From NCBI GenBank assembly GCA_018806985.1, contig JADANN010000162.1, forward strand, positions 1,633,501 to 1,697,500: a stretch of DNA of 64,000 nt. The letters are read 5' to 3'. Below the pieces are notes generated by a model. The model ran no database searches. It saw only the letters and a list, made by a program, of their open reading frames with translations, and was not told where the DNA came from. A program made the position numbers and the translations under genes. This DNA is from Angiostrongylus vasorum (Eukaryota > Nematoda > Chromadorea > Rhabditida > Metastrongylidae). Of this stretch, positions 1 through 11,400 are shown piece by piece. Each line of letters opens with the position of its first letter. The stretch's first letter is position 1.

Positions 1-455
1 TTTTTTCAGGGAGGGCAAAAACCCGTATCACTTCAAGTGTGAGCAGAGATCCTGTTAAGTTGTCCTCTGCAGCACGTCTTGCACGCTAATTTATAAATAC
101 TGTATAATTTAAGAATCTCGGCTCCATCATTATTCTATTCAGCAGCTACCTTTTCGAAATTCAAGAGGACCTAGACGTTTTTATTGGCGTCTCCTCCTAC
201 ATTTACTTTTTTTGCTAATACCGCTAACGAAGTTAGTCGAGCCCCCAATGCAAAGCAGGCGAGCTACTTGTGAGCTTCCTCTCATTCATTACTGTAAAAA
301 AATAAAGGGACTTATGAAAACAATGTAACGTTGTTCGCGTACATAAAGTGTGAGAAGGTCCATGGGATAATCTGCAGCGGCTCGGGAATCAGATGAGATT
401 TAATAGTGTTTAAGTGTTTTCTGAAGGGTGATTACTGCTAGCAACCAAACCTCAA
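1..455. other. No gene seen
   Basis: AT-rich sequence with stops in all frames; nothing recognised. Confidence 0.7.
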
Positions 456-625
456 TAGCACGGCTGAGAGAAAGGCGAAACGAAGGACTTGCATGGTGTA
501 GTAGCGAACGCGTTAGACCTTAATAGCGTGTTCGATCCCCACCGCAGAACCAGCGGTTCGAAGTTTTACAAATATCTGGGCATCATTTATGGTTATATAT
601 CACACACTGCTCTGTCATTAAAAAA
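456..625 (+). repeat. Family-C copy with clean B box
   Basis: Contains TGGTGTAGTAGCGAACGCG (A-box-like) and GTGTTCGATCCCCACC (a good pol III B box), supporting tRNA ancestry of the family. Confidence 0.75.
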
Positions 626-1314
626 AGATTGGGTAGTAAATAAAAAGTAACCATACCTGGGAACAGTCCACTTCCTGCAATCCAAGTGGGAGCGTTCTAA
701 CCCAGCTATCTCAAGGCTTCAGAGAGAATCAGCTCGACCATCACTCAAAGACATTCATGACGAGAGGGAAGTCCTGAAGCAGCATCCAAAACAACCGCTG
801 AAGTTGAAAGGCCTCAATGGATGATGGGTGTAAGGGAACAAATAGAATGAAAGAAGTGCTGGAATCCGCGGAGTAAATGTGAAACATAGGTCCTGTAAAG
901 TTAATGAAATAAAATAGGTGAAAAATCTTCGCTGGCAGATCCTAAGAACAGACCTCGTTTACCATAAATACCATCATGCATCACTATTATGCTCGAAATC
1001 TATCCAAGGTTGGTTGGTAGAGCTGTGATCTAAAACAGAGCAGGTCACCCACTGTTATTTGTTTTATATTAAGTTTAATATTCAATAGGTTTAGATATTG
1101 TATTCATTTTGCCAGAAATATGATCCAAGAGGAGTGACATACCTGTTATATTGGTCACGCAGGTATTTTGTCCGCCTCCTCACTGGCTATACGAAACCTA
1201 ACATTAGAGCGACTTTTTTTGACGAACGAAAGGTCAGTAACATGAATAATAAAGTAATAGTAATAATACGGGACTGAAAAGGCAAACAGCCCAACTTTTA
1301 GTTTTCAACCATAC
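626..1314. other. No gene seen
   Basis: No exon-like frame. The stretch near 660-830 (AAGACATTCATGACGAG...) may be an old LINE linker, but it was too eroded to call. Confidence 0.6.
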
Positions 1315-1605
1315 CTTTAAAGGATGAATAAAAAGCTCTAGGCGTTGGTCAATCCCTGAGGGATGCCCCATGCATACGACTTCACTAAGCTCATTTGGAG
1401 GCGATTGGATGCATATCTGGCCTTCATAATGACTCACAGTGGCCTATCGATGAATCGAGCCAGTGCTGCTATCCACCCAGACAAGTCTGGTACAAATTTG
1501 CCGACACCGGAGGGATGGAAAGCCTGGTGGGCCATGGGCGCTGGGATCGATTCCACGTGTGTGTTGCAGGGCGCCTCCGAACACTGCTCCACACGTACCT
1601 CTACC
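1315..1605 (-). repeat. SINE-A copy
   Basis: Full-length, minus orientation: tail AAAGGATGAATAAAAAGCTC at the left, tRNA-like head (GGCGCCTCCGAACACTGC) at the right. Sense heads in this family carry an A box like TGGCGCAGTGG and a B box like GGGATCGATCCC. Confidence 0.88.
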
Positions 1606-2084
1606 ATATCTTTAGCTGCCGATTTTCTCCAAGTGCAGCAGCGATGTTTTTTCGGAAAACTTTTAACTGTTCCGAGGCTCTGTTTGATTTCTAAGAACTT
1701 TTGAAAAACAAAGAACTAATTCATGTGGGTTTCACTGCTTTTTTCCTTGTTATTTAAACACAAATGAATGTAAGCTGGCTGTAGAACATAGGAAATTTAA
1801 TCATTGCCAAGGAATTTCATTGCTTAATAATGTGAGTACTCATAAACACATTGGTCGTTCCCATGTGGATTGGGGGCACAATTTAGTTTTGAATATTGTT
1901 TTTGCAGAGGCCATCAACTCTGAGGGATCAATTCCATACCTTAGAAGACTTTTAATATTTCTTAAATTATAGCCTTAGAATTGTTCGAACTTTTCCCCAA
2001 ATATCACCAAAGTGTTGTAGATTGGTGTATCTACTGTAGTGAATTCCTCTTGTGATTTTCTTATTTTCTGCTCATTATCCATGT

Positions 2085-2475
2085 TGCCCTCCCAACGGTT
2101 TACCGCCTCATCGTGGCTGGGAGGTGTTCCTGGGTGTCAGACTGCGATGTACAGCGGAGAATTCATCCCCTGGCAAGGTCTCCCAAGCTGAGAAGGAATC
2201 CGGCGTTTCCATCAGGAAGCCTAGCTAAGAGTAAACCAATACCAGGATCCACCACCGTCCTGGTATCAAAGTCGCATAGTGGCAAATCTTCCTCTGATTC
2301 AAAAAGGCTGCGACTGCCTGTGGTGGTGAAAACCTGGGGTAGACTTTGACCAGGCTGACCTCAGGATTCCAGGAAACCACAATGGCTTAACAGCAAATCT
2401 CCGAAAAATGGTAATTATTCTGGGGCCCGCACAACTAGTGAGGACGGGTCCTTCAAGTATCAAGTAAGTAAGTAT
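2085..2475 (+). repeat. Family-B copy
   Basis: CCTCCCAACGGTTTACCGCC at the head; ends GACGGGTCCTTCAAGTATCA then AGTAAGTAAG. About 385 bp, with a CGGGGATTCATCCCC-like motif in the head of related copies. Confidence 0.87.
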
Positions 2476-2514
2476 CCACGTTACCGCACCAGCCGTTGGT
2501 TGCCGTTGTAGGTT

Positions 2515-2800
2515 GCTAGGGCGCATGCGGCCCAGTGGTCGGAGGCGCCCTGCAACACACATGGGATCGATCCCCACGCCTCTGGCCAACCAAGCCCTCT
2601 ATCTCGCCGGGTGATACCGGACTTGTCTGTGAGCATAGCAGCACTGTCTCGATGCATCGGTAGGCCAGCGCGAATCATTGTAAAGGCCAGGTATGCATTC
2701 AATCAAACCATACTTCGAACCATACTTAGTGATGTCGAATGCATGGCGCATCCCCTAGAGATTGATCAACGCCAAGAGCTTTATCCTTTTATCCTTTTGT
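2515..2800 (+). repeat. SINE-A copy
   Basis: Sense copy: GCGGCCCAGTGGTCGGAGGC, B box GGGATCGATCCCC, tail TTTATCCTTTTATCCTTTTG. Sits between two family-B copies. Confidence 0.88.
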
Positions 2801-2802
2801 CC

Positions 2803-3150
2803 GTGTTACCTCCCAAAAGTCCATCGCCTCACTGTAGCTTGGAGATGCTCCTGGGTGCGATATACAGAGGCGATTTATAGTCTCAACAGGATCTGGCAAG
2901 CAGACCGATATTACTATCTGAAATCCCAACTAGGAGTAAACGAATATGAGGAATCATCACATAGCTGGTACCAAAATGGTTGTAGAAAAGAAAATACCCT
3001 CTGAGTTACAATAGCCGGCGACTGCCAGTTTTGGAGGCGACCTGAGGAAGGTTTAAGCTGAGGTAAGCTGAGGGCGCCCTCGGAACTTCAGGGAACCACT
3101 AATGGTTTAATGAAGCAACTTTAAAAACCAGCCCAGTGGGCACTTCTACG
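2803..3150 (+). repeat. Diverged family-B copy
   Basis: Keeps CTCCTGGGTGCGATATACAG and TTCAGGGAACCACTAATGG but has lost identity elsewhere. Confidence 0.6.
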
Positions 3151-3369
3151 ATGTCAGGCGCGAAGACATCTGATCAGAGGTGGTCGAATGTCGGGTTGCA
3201 GAACACCTCATTGGAAACCGACAAAACAAGCACTCCCACGACTCGCCATTGAGACTGCTTCTTGCTCTGCACCCATAACATTCTTCTTGAGGCTGCAGGT
3301 AGCATCAAATTCCATTCGATCGCCCTACAAGAGAGGAAAAGGAGAAAGACCGGCATATGCCAATAGATG

Positions 3370-4060
3370 ACGGAAACCTTGTCATTCTGGATGGGAATTT
3401 CCGTCAAGAAATTTCGGAGGCGTTGACTTTATCGTACACCCATTTATTTCCCATCTATTCATATGATATCAGGATCATACCTTTCCACCTTAAAGGAAAA
3501 GCAAAAACGTGAACTGCCACTCACAAGTTGTATAGCTCATGAAAGAGAACTGGAAGCGTTCTATAGGCAATACATACAACGAATAGCCGTTCTATAAATT
3601 CGTTGTTGGAGACTTCAAAGTTATATTGGAAACAGAGAAAATGAGTACAAGACAAGAAACTTTGGAATTATACATTGAAATGAGGACGGAAACCGCCTTG
3701 TAGGACTCTGGTCGATAACACATCTCTTCCTTGGTATTTCATTTTAAGAGAACAGAGAACATCACCAATGGATATGCGAAGACCGATCACGTTCTTACAA
3801 ATGGAAAGTGATGCCTCTTTGATACCTCAGTGGAGCCTGAATTCCGTGCTGAATCTAATTAAAGCCTTCTGCTTGCGATGATTCGATTCAGCCATAGGTT
3901 GTGAAAGAACTTCTACCGTCGCTCAAGAAAAAAGAAGCATGTCGTCCATGACGACGAGAAATTTCTCAATAAAATCTTCTCCTTATATGAGTGGCAGATA
4001 AATGAGGACCCAACCGAGGACTATATGTTGCTTGTCGAAGGACTTAAAACTTGCGTTGTG
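3370..4060 (+). mobile_element. Eroded RTE-type LINE, endonuclease region
   Basis: Fragments in shifting plus frames resemble an RTE endonuclease: FVVGDFK near 3605, an EELHIGTHG-like stretch after 3660, and FKRTENITNGYAKTDHVLTN at about 3745. Many stops and shifts; dead copy. Confidence 0.5.
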
Positions 4061-4269
4061 CCGAACTCACTTCAGCTCCTCAAACAAGGCGTTCAGACCG
4101 CATCTCCGTTACAACTACAGAGCAAAGAAAAGGACACTAGTGCTTGATCCTACTGCAGCATATCTAACAAGGGTGATAATAAATGTCACCTGCAGAAGAT
4201 ATTTGCGTGAGGACTTACATTTTCTAGGTCGTGAACTGCGATCCACAGTGTCATTTTGTCGCCAACAGA

Positions 4270-4500
4270 GCAGCCTAAACAGAGAAAAAAGTTCTAAGTC
4301 ATTTCTTTCGTTAGGCAAGTTTGAAAGGAAAGAAGAGTGGAAAAGGAGAAAAAACTATGAACGATGTAAAACAAGAAGGAAGGAAAGAAGGAGAGACGTA
4401 AGGGGAAGAGACGAAGTAAGAAAGACGGAATGTACAATAAAGTGAAGAGAAAGGCAAGAAGAAAAAAAATAAATGGGACAGCTGAAATAAAAGGATGGAG
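4270..4500. repeat. Purine-rich tract
   Basis: About 230 bp of almost pure A/G on the plus strand. Similar tracts occur near 8170-8270 and 33380-33560. They create long Lys/Arg/Glu-rich frames with no other coding sign. Confidence 0.8.
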
Positions 4501-5960
4501 TTCTACTTGTTAATCACAATGCCTTAACATTTATTTACTGCATGTTCCTTCTTCATAGCAGGGTACGATGTGAACTACAGGCACAAGGATGTCGAGATAT
4601 AAGTAGTACTCAGACCCTTCGTTGGGCTTCGAACGCGCGATTATCCCTAACGATTAGTGCGGCTAAACGTTTCTTTTCCACGAAAAGATTACGCAGTGGT
4701 TGTAGTGATAAGAGTTATCGGAGTTCGAAGCACACCTAAATTCTTCACTTTTATTCATAACTGATCATTTTTGTGATTACCTTCATTCCTTCTTTCCTCA
4801 TCCTCATCCTCTTTCTTGATTTTTGATATTTACTACAAAGCTGTGGTATCTGATTTGTAGCATACAAGCCGCTGATCTTTGTCATAGATCTGAGAAGTTT
4901 GTTTTTAATGACCTCTTCTATCTCTATGAGACTTATTCATCTTTATAAGTAGTCAAACAATTTACATGATTCATCTATTCACCGTGGTGAAACGCTATCT
5001 CGCAACGCTGAACTGCTTTGCAGAGCAGCAGATTCATCTTGCAGTTTACTAATTCAAAGTGGACCAAAGTGTTTAGTGTTTTTTTTCTGGAATATCATCC
5101 TAGCTTGTATAGGAATTGCCCACTGCTTTGGGCGAGGGCATAGTCACTAAGAGGTAAATATTCCTTCGATCCACAATGACCAGCAATCACATAGTATAAA
5201 GGCATGATGGATCTGATATATCCGAGATTTTAAGACCCGATTTTTTAAAGGCGTTTAATTATTGTTGTGCCGAAACGAGTATGAGTAATCCAAGATTCTA
5301 AAGCAACGAATACGCTTTTCTTAAAGTTTCAAATATTTTTCCGTGTTTGCCCCTTTTCTGTATTTCTTCTATGAGTTTAAATAAATACTACACCATCATT
5401 GAAATTCTCAGGATGAAGAAAATTTGAGGCTTGATCCCACTGCAAAATGGTTCACATTATTGGCGAAACACGCCAACTGAAGAAGAGCCCCTGCAAAAGA
5501 ATCCAAGCTGTCGTGGGAAAAGAAGGAAACTTCTCGGTAGGAATGGAAAAACAGTGAAGTGTGTCGTTGTGCGGGTGTAGTGCTCATGCAATCTTGTTCC
5601 ACCAAGACACCAGGAGTTTTTTACCACTTAGAGAAGTTTTCTCCTTTAAAAGATCCGCCTACACGAATCACACTCGAAGACTTGTTGGCGTATATCTGGG
5701 GCGTGATCCTCCGTTGTCTTTGCTGAATAATAGGCTCAAACTTCAACAGTAATACTATCGTGAGATCATACGCTCATCCTACAAAAGATTTTAGAACGGT
5801 TGCTTTTGTAACTGCGACGCGATGATAAACCGTTGGTGGGGGGCTAAGACCTCAATTACTGCATTATAACAGCATAGGGTTGAAGCAGCTTCTCGTTTTG
5901 TTAGGTCGCCATTTGTCTTTCTTTGTTTCATTTGGAAGAAAAACAGCAGTGAGGTTGGCA
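4500..5960. other. No gene seen
   Basis: AT-rich, short frames only; no splice-bounded open stretch or repeat copy recognised. Confidence 0.6.
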
Positions 5961-5978
5961 AAAAGTTTGCTCGGGTAA

Positions 5979-6006
5979 CGTTTCGGCGCGGTCGCCTTCT
6001 TCAGAG
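5979..6006 (-). ncRNA. Hammerhead-ribozyme-like core in a dispersed repeat
   Basis: Minus strand reads CTCTGAAGAAGGCGACC, then GCGCCGAAACG. CTGAAGA plus GAAAC are the two halves of the hammerhead catalytic core (CUGANGA and GAAA), and GGCG/CGCC can close stem II with an ACCG loop. Best stem II of the four copies. Stems I and III and the cleavage site were not settled by eye. Confidence 0.5.
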
Positions 6007-6349
6007 TCAGACCGATTGCTGTCGATCGTTCACAGCCGTTCGTCCTTATATGTGAGTCTTCGTTGTCGCATCGAGTCAAATCCGGTGGAGCGATCACGAC
6101 TCAAATGGGAAGCTTCGGCCGGGGGTGTCCTTCTATACACGACGGATGTTGGACGATTCTTGATATCCATTATGACCTGCATTGTGGCAGCGAGTGCGTC
6201 CTGTAACATCCAGTACGTTGTTTGCTGGCATGTAAGTGTCTTGAAAACCAATTTTTATTAAAGCTCGGTAAAAAATGATCAATGATCCTCTATAATGGTT
6301 TACCCTCCTCGTGTGAGCTCAACACCAATTTTGTGTCATCTCATTCATA

Positions 6350-6640
6350 AAGGATAAAAAAGGATAAAGCTCGGCGTTGATCAATCCTTGAGGGATGCGC
6401 AGTGCATTCGACTTCATTAAGCATCGTTTGGAGGTGAATGAATGCATATCTGGCGCTTACAATGGCTCGGGATGGCCTACCGATGTATCGAGTCAGTGCT
6501 GCTATCCTCCCAGACAGATCTGGTACTAATTTGCTGATCCCGGATGGATGGAAAGCTTGGTGGGTCATGGGCGCGCGAATCGATTCCACGTGCGTGTTGC
6601 AGGGCGCCTCCGACCACTCCGCCACACGCGCCCTTTATCT
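6350..6640 (-). repeat. SINE-A copy
   Basis: Tail at the left with a duplicated unit (AAAGGATAAAAAAGGATAAA); head GCCTCCGACCACTCCGCC at the right. Lies 340 bp from a hammerhead-like repeat. Confidence 0.88.
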
Positions 6641-7371
6641 CTATCTGAGTCATGTAGAAAATTATCAAAAGACAAATGAATGTATGGATGGGTCATTACA
6701 TGTGGAATCTTGTTTAAGAAAGAGCACTATGCGCATCAGATACCAAAGACTAACGGCTAAATCAAAAAATCGTCATAAATATTGTTTGTATCTTAAAACC
6801 GTTAAGGGACTAAGGATAAACTGATAATCTTCTTTTCCATTCTTATACACACAAAATTGGGTTCTTAGAAATGGAGCTTCCGATATGTTATTCGAACCGC
6901 CGATCGATAGGCATGCTTCACCTTTTTTACTCTCACCACCGAGGACCATGGACTAGCTTGGAAGTGAAAACTCGGTGTTGCTCTTCGGTGGTAGAACGAT
7001 TCTCCTTGCCACACAGTTTTCAAGGAGAAAGAAGTAGTTAATCAGTGCCACTACTGACGCGTTAACTGTCACTTAGTGTTAAATATCGGTTTGTTGTTCA
7101 ACTACCACGTCGCGTGGCTAATTCGCTTCTGAGGGAAAGCTCAATAGCTCCGGAAGATACATCCGTGTAGGTAATTCTAGGGCAAATCCTAAGTGAAAGC
7201 AATCAATTTGCCAAGTCATATTGCATTGATGTTCACATATTTGCGTGGAGTTCCTGTGAAAAAATCACTGAACACTTATGTATTTTTTGTTTGCCATAAG
7301 GCCAAATCTCGTTCCTTTTTTCACGATTTTCGAAAATTCCATTGATTGTATGAACATCTTACTTCCTTGGA

Positions 7372-7745
7372 TACTTTAATGGCCCGTCCTCACTGGTTGT
7401 GCGGACTCTAGCATAATCTCCACTTTTTTCGGAGTTTTGATGGTTTAGCCATTGCGGTTTTCTACAGTTACGAGATAAGCCTGGGAAAAGTCTGCCCCAG
7501 GTCGTCACCACCACAGGGAGTTGCAGTCCTTGTGGACCAGAGCGAGATTTGCCACCATGGGACTAGTTCGGTGCCAGGGCAGTGGTGGATCCTGGTACTG
7601 GTTTACTCCTAGCTAAGCTTCCTCATAGAGACGATGGACTCATTCTCAGCCTGCTAGACCCTAGCAGAGTTATCAATCTCCTAGCTGTATATTGTTGCCC
7701 GACACCCAGGAACATCTCCCACCCACGATGGTAAACCGTCTGGGA
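7372..7745 (-). repeat. Family-B copy downstream of rab-3
   Basis: Minus copy from GGCCCGTCCTCACTGGTTGT to GATGGTAAACCGTCTGGGAG. Confidence 0.86.
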
Positions 7746-8409
7746 GGTTTCATGAGGTTCTATTAGTCATTTCTATGAACATCATTGATAACAGACCAGT
7801 TTATGACTTCTGGAGACTTAAGACCTCTAGAGATATTTATTAGGTTCTCCACAAGTCTCCTAGTAAACGCAAGAAGCCTATGTAGTACAAGAACTCGAAG
7901 GATACTTTTATTAAATGAGATTACGATTGTTTACATTACGATCACTTCGTATATACACCTGGAATGATTAAAGTATTGTCAATAAGAAGAACCCTAATGC
8001 ACGTGGCCATAAATTACATAAACGGATAATGTAAGTATATAGATAATAAATAAAGATTCTCTAATAAATATGGTAGGATAATATTGCTTAAAGCGATTGC
8101 GGAGGAGATGATTAGTCTTTTGAAAAAGGTCTTAAGCAATTTCTGTAAATCTTTTGACAATTTCAATTCCTAGCTAGAGGAAAACAGAAAAGAAAAAGAA
8201 GAAAGGACTTTCAATTGGACAAGAAATGTCAAGAAAAGGAAGAGAAATGAAGTGGTACCGGGACACATTTGTTAAAAAAATGAGGATCAACTACTAGCCA
8301 GTGATGTCAACGAAAAAATCAAAGCGGGTAAAAATAAGGGCCTACTGCTTCAGTGTGATTCTATGTCTCAAATAGTAGAAGTGAAGCGTACAACAATGAG
8401 AAGAACCCC

Positions 8410-8490
8410 TCAGCAATTGCACTGTTGTGCTGGCGGCTTCTGATTTGTGGTCGCGTCAAGCCGCTGACCTTTCGGCTGTTGTTGTGGATC
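8410..8490 (-). CDS. rab-3: rab-3 exon 7 (hypervariable tail and CNC prenylation site)
   Basis: 26 codons plus TGA after a TTATTTAG acceptor. It begins DPQQQPKGQ, is Gln/Pro-rich, and ends QQCNC. The Cys-x-Cys end is the geranylgeranylation signal of vesicle Rabs. The exon is easily missed: it is short and sits about 1.1 kb from exon 6. Confidence 0.95.
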   Translation of the reverse strand, partial: DPQQQPKGQRLDATTNQKPPAQQCNC

Positions 8491-11400
8491 CTAAATAAGA
8501 AATGAAGAGTCGATGTCAGTAGCTGCTGGAAGAACATTGCTATTACTATCATTCAGCTAATCGTAACCACGACCCGATTCCTGTTGGGGGGACATGTGGT
8601 AATGGACGTGGGCGGGGTTATGGAGTGAACGACGACATATCGGAACCAATGATGTACTATCACACTGATGCAGACATCTAGGATGTGGTCAATTTCTAAT
8701 CCCAGAAATCTTCTCCACTGTTACTCTCACAAGTACTCTGATTAGTTACTCTTTGGTATCCTCGATTAAAGCAGGTGTTGCAGAAAGTGTGCAAGGTTAT
8801 GGAGTATGTGAGAACGGGTCGCGAGCAATGGCATACTATCTCATAGTTGCAGGTATCTAGGAAGTGGTCCACTATGCATCTTGAAGATTTACCCACCATT
8901 AATCTAACAAGTAATTCTGGTTTCTTTCTGGTATCTTTTATCGAAGTGTTTGTTTTTAAACAAACATTAATAGAGTGGGCTTATTGCAAGCACAATTTGA
9001 GGTTGAACACCAACTTCAATTAACTTTTTTGATCGCTAGAATCAAACAGGAAAGCTAAAGGCTAATTTAAAGCGATATATGAAACGATATTTGCTCTTTC
9101 CGAATTAATATACAGATAACTGGTAAGGACCTTTTCAGTAACATTGTAGGTGTTTCAAAATTATTGTGGGTGGCGTTATATTCCAAATGCCGCTTCAGCT
9201 TAAGTGGCTTCAATGCCGATTTGTGCTCCAGGACCATTCCCGTTGATGGGTGATTGCTGATGGCACCGTCAGAGTAAAAAAATTGGCTGAGAGAACGGTA
9301 AATCAATGGTCTCAGTGAGACGGCAGTGGGTAACAGTTGAGCTCACGGAGAGGGTAATTGCGGGTTCGAAACTGGCCTGGGGTTCCTAGTTTTGCAAATA
9401 TCTCAACACCATTGTGACTTTATTTCACACAACATTTTGTCACTAAAAAAATAATAAGCATCTAATAAATATCTAAATATTATGGATGTATTTCCATGTG
9501 AACAGTGGTGTACAGTAGTATGAACAATGAATTCAACTGATTCCGTCAATATTCGCTAGCGTCTTACCTTATCGAGGCTTTCAGCCATCTTATCGCAGAT
9601 TATCTCGACGAGCTTCTCAAAAACTGCTTTGACGTTGATGTTCTCCTTGGCTGATGTTTCAAAGAACTCAAGTCCTGCAAAAAATCCACTACTAAGTAGA
9701 TTACTCCCCAAAGCAGTATTCCATCTCTTTCCACCAGAAATATAAATAAAAAATAAGTTGCTCACCCTTATAAGTTGTATAATAAACGTCGAAGGATAAA
9801 GGGTCCAGCATTGATAACCATCTTAGGAATGCGCTATACCTCCGAGTTTATCTATTGTCGGAGGCGGTTAAAAAGCACAGTGGCTTGTGGGAGACTACCG
9901 ATCTATGGAGCTAGTGTTTTTTATCCAACCAGATAAATGTCATTTTTCACATGTCAAAGGGATGGATAACGAGGTTTTTTTTGGGCGTGAGATCCGAAAT
10001 TCGACACTGTATTTCAAGAAACCGCTCACTACAGCACTGCATGTGCACCAGCGATTTACTGCATATATCTAACAACCGAATAATTTTTCCATCAAATTTG
10101 TGTTAGACTATATCAAAATGTGGCGTGTGTGGAGCAGTGGTCGGAGGCAACACACATGTGGGTGGTCGATCCCCCACGTCCATGGCCCACCAAGCCTTCC
10201 ATCCCTACGGGATCGGCGAATTGGTACCAGACTTGTCTGAGAGGATAGCAGCACTGGCTCGATACATCAGTAGGCAACCGCGAGTCATTGTAAAGGCCAT
10301 ATATGCATTCAGTCACCTCCAAACGAAACTTAGTGAAGTCGAATACATGGCGCATCCCTCACGGATTGATTAACGCCAAAAGTTTTATCCCTTTTTATTT
10401 ATCCTTTACATGAAAAGAAAAAAATATACCTAGCTGGTCAGCGAGCTGTTTCCCTCGTTCAATGGATACTACTCGTTCGGCATCCATGTCACATTTGTTG
10501 CCTACTAAGACGACTTGTGCATTTTCCCAAGAATAGGTTTTGATTTGTGTACACCTGGAAGCAATTCAAGTAAAAGGAATTCGCGTAAGCAGATTATAAC
10601 GGCTACTTTCATAAGACCTACCAATCCTGCACACTATTGAATGATTCTTCGTTAGTGATGTCGTACATGAGAATGAAACCCATTGCACCTCGATAGTATG
10701 CCGTAGTAATTGTACGGTAGCGTTCCTGTCCGGCTGTGTCCTGCAATGAGTTCCCACAATGTTACAGCAAGAGTGGTTTTTAAGCTCTTTTCTTGTATTC
10801 TTATAGTGAAGCATTGTCATGTAGAAAATGTATTCACGACAAAATTACCATTTCGAAACAAGATTGATAGGTTCGAAATTGACCCAACTAGCAAGAGCAC
10901 CACCTGAGCATGTGCTGCACTTGAGCTTAATGGATTTCCTTTATTGAAGGGATCCTGGGGGCTTCATAGGGCACCCGAGTAGTGTTATAGGTTAGAGTTT
11001 GATTGAGGACCAAACCCGGACCAAAGTGTGCGCTTGCAAACGCTTTAGGTTGTGCAGTGGGTTCGAAAGGGATTCTCCGTAGTTCTGCGGCTCCAGATTG
11101 ATTTATATGTACTCATATACATAAAGAGTGTGCTTGCGAAGCACACTGTGTGGCTATTTAGAGTAATAGGGACCAACACAGAATTAATGATGCCACTCGA
11201 GTCACTTGGTGATTAGTGGGAGTACTAGTGTATCAGGTATGTAGAAGTGTTCTTAAGTATGGATAGACGTACTCTCTAAATACTTTATAAGTTTCAAAAC
11301 TTTCCATAAAAACAGCTTGTAATTTCGTAAAAATTTCAGATCTATTTGAGAGAACGCAGTAGTCCAGTGAGTTTCAATATTTTCACTTATATGTCTTAAC

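Noticed and set aside
1363..1704. 113-codon frame that recurs in similar form at 6438, 39196, 46669 and elsewhere.
   Set aside because: All are the SINE-A repeat read through; the repeat, not a protein, is conserved, with frames shifting between copies.
4002..4445. 147-codon Lys/Arg-rich plus frame.
   Set aside because: Its second half is a purine-rich low-complexity tract and the first half is eroded LINE sequence.
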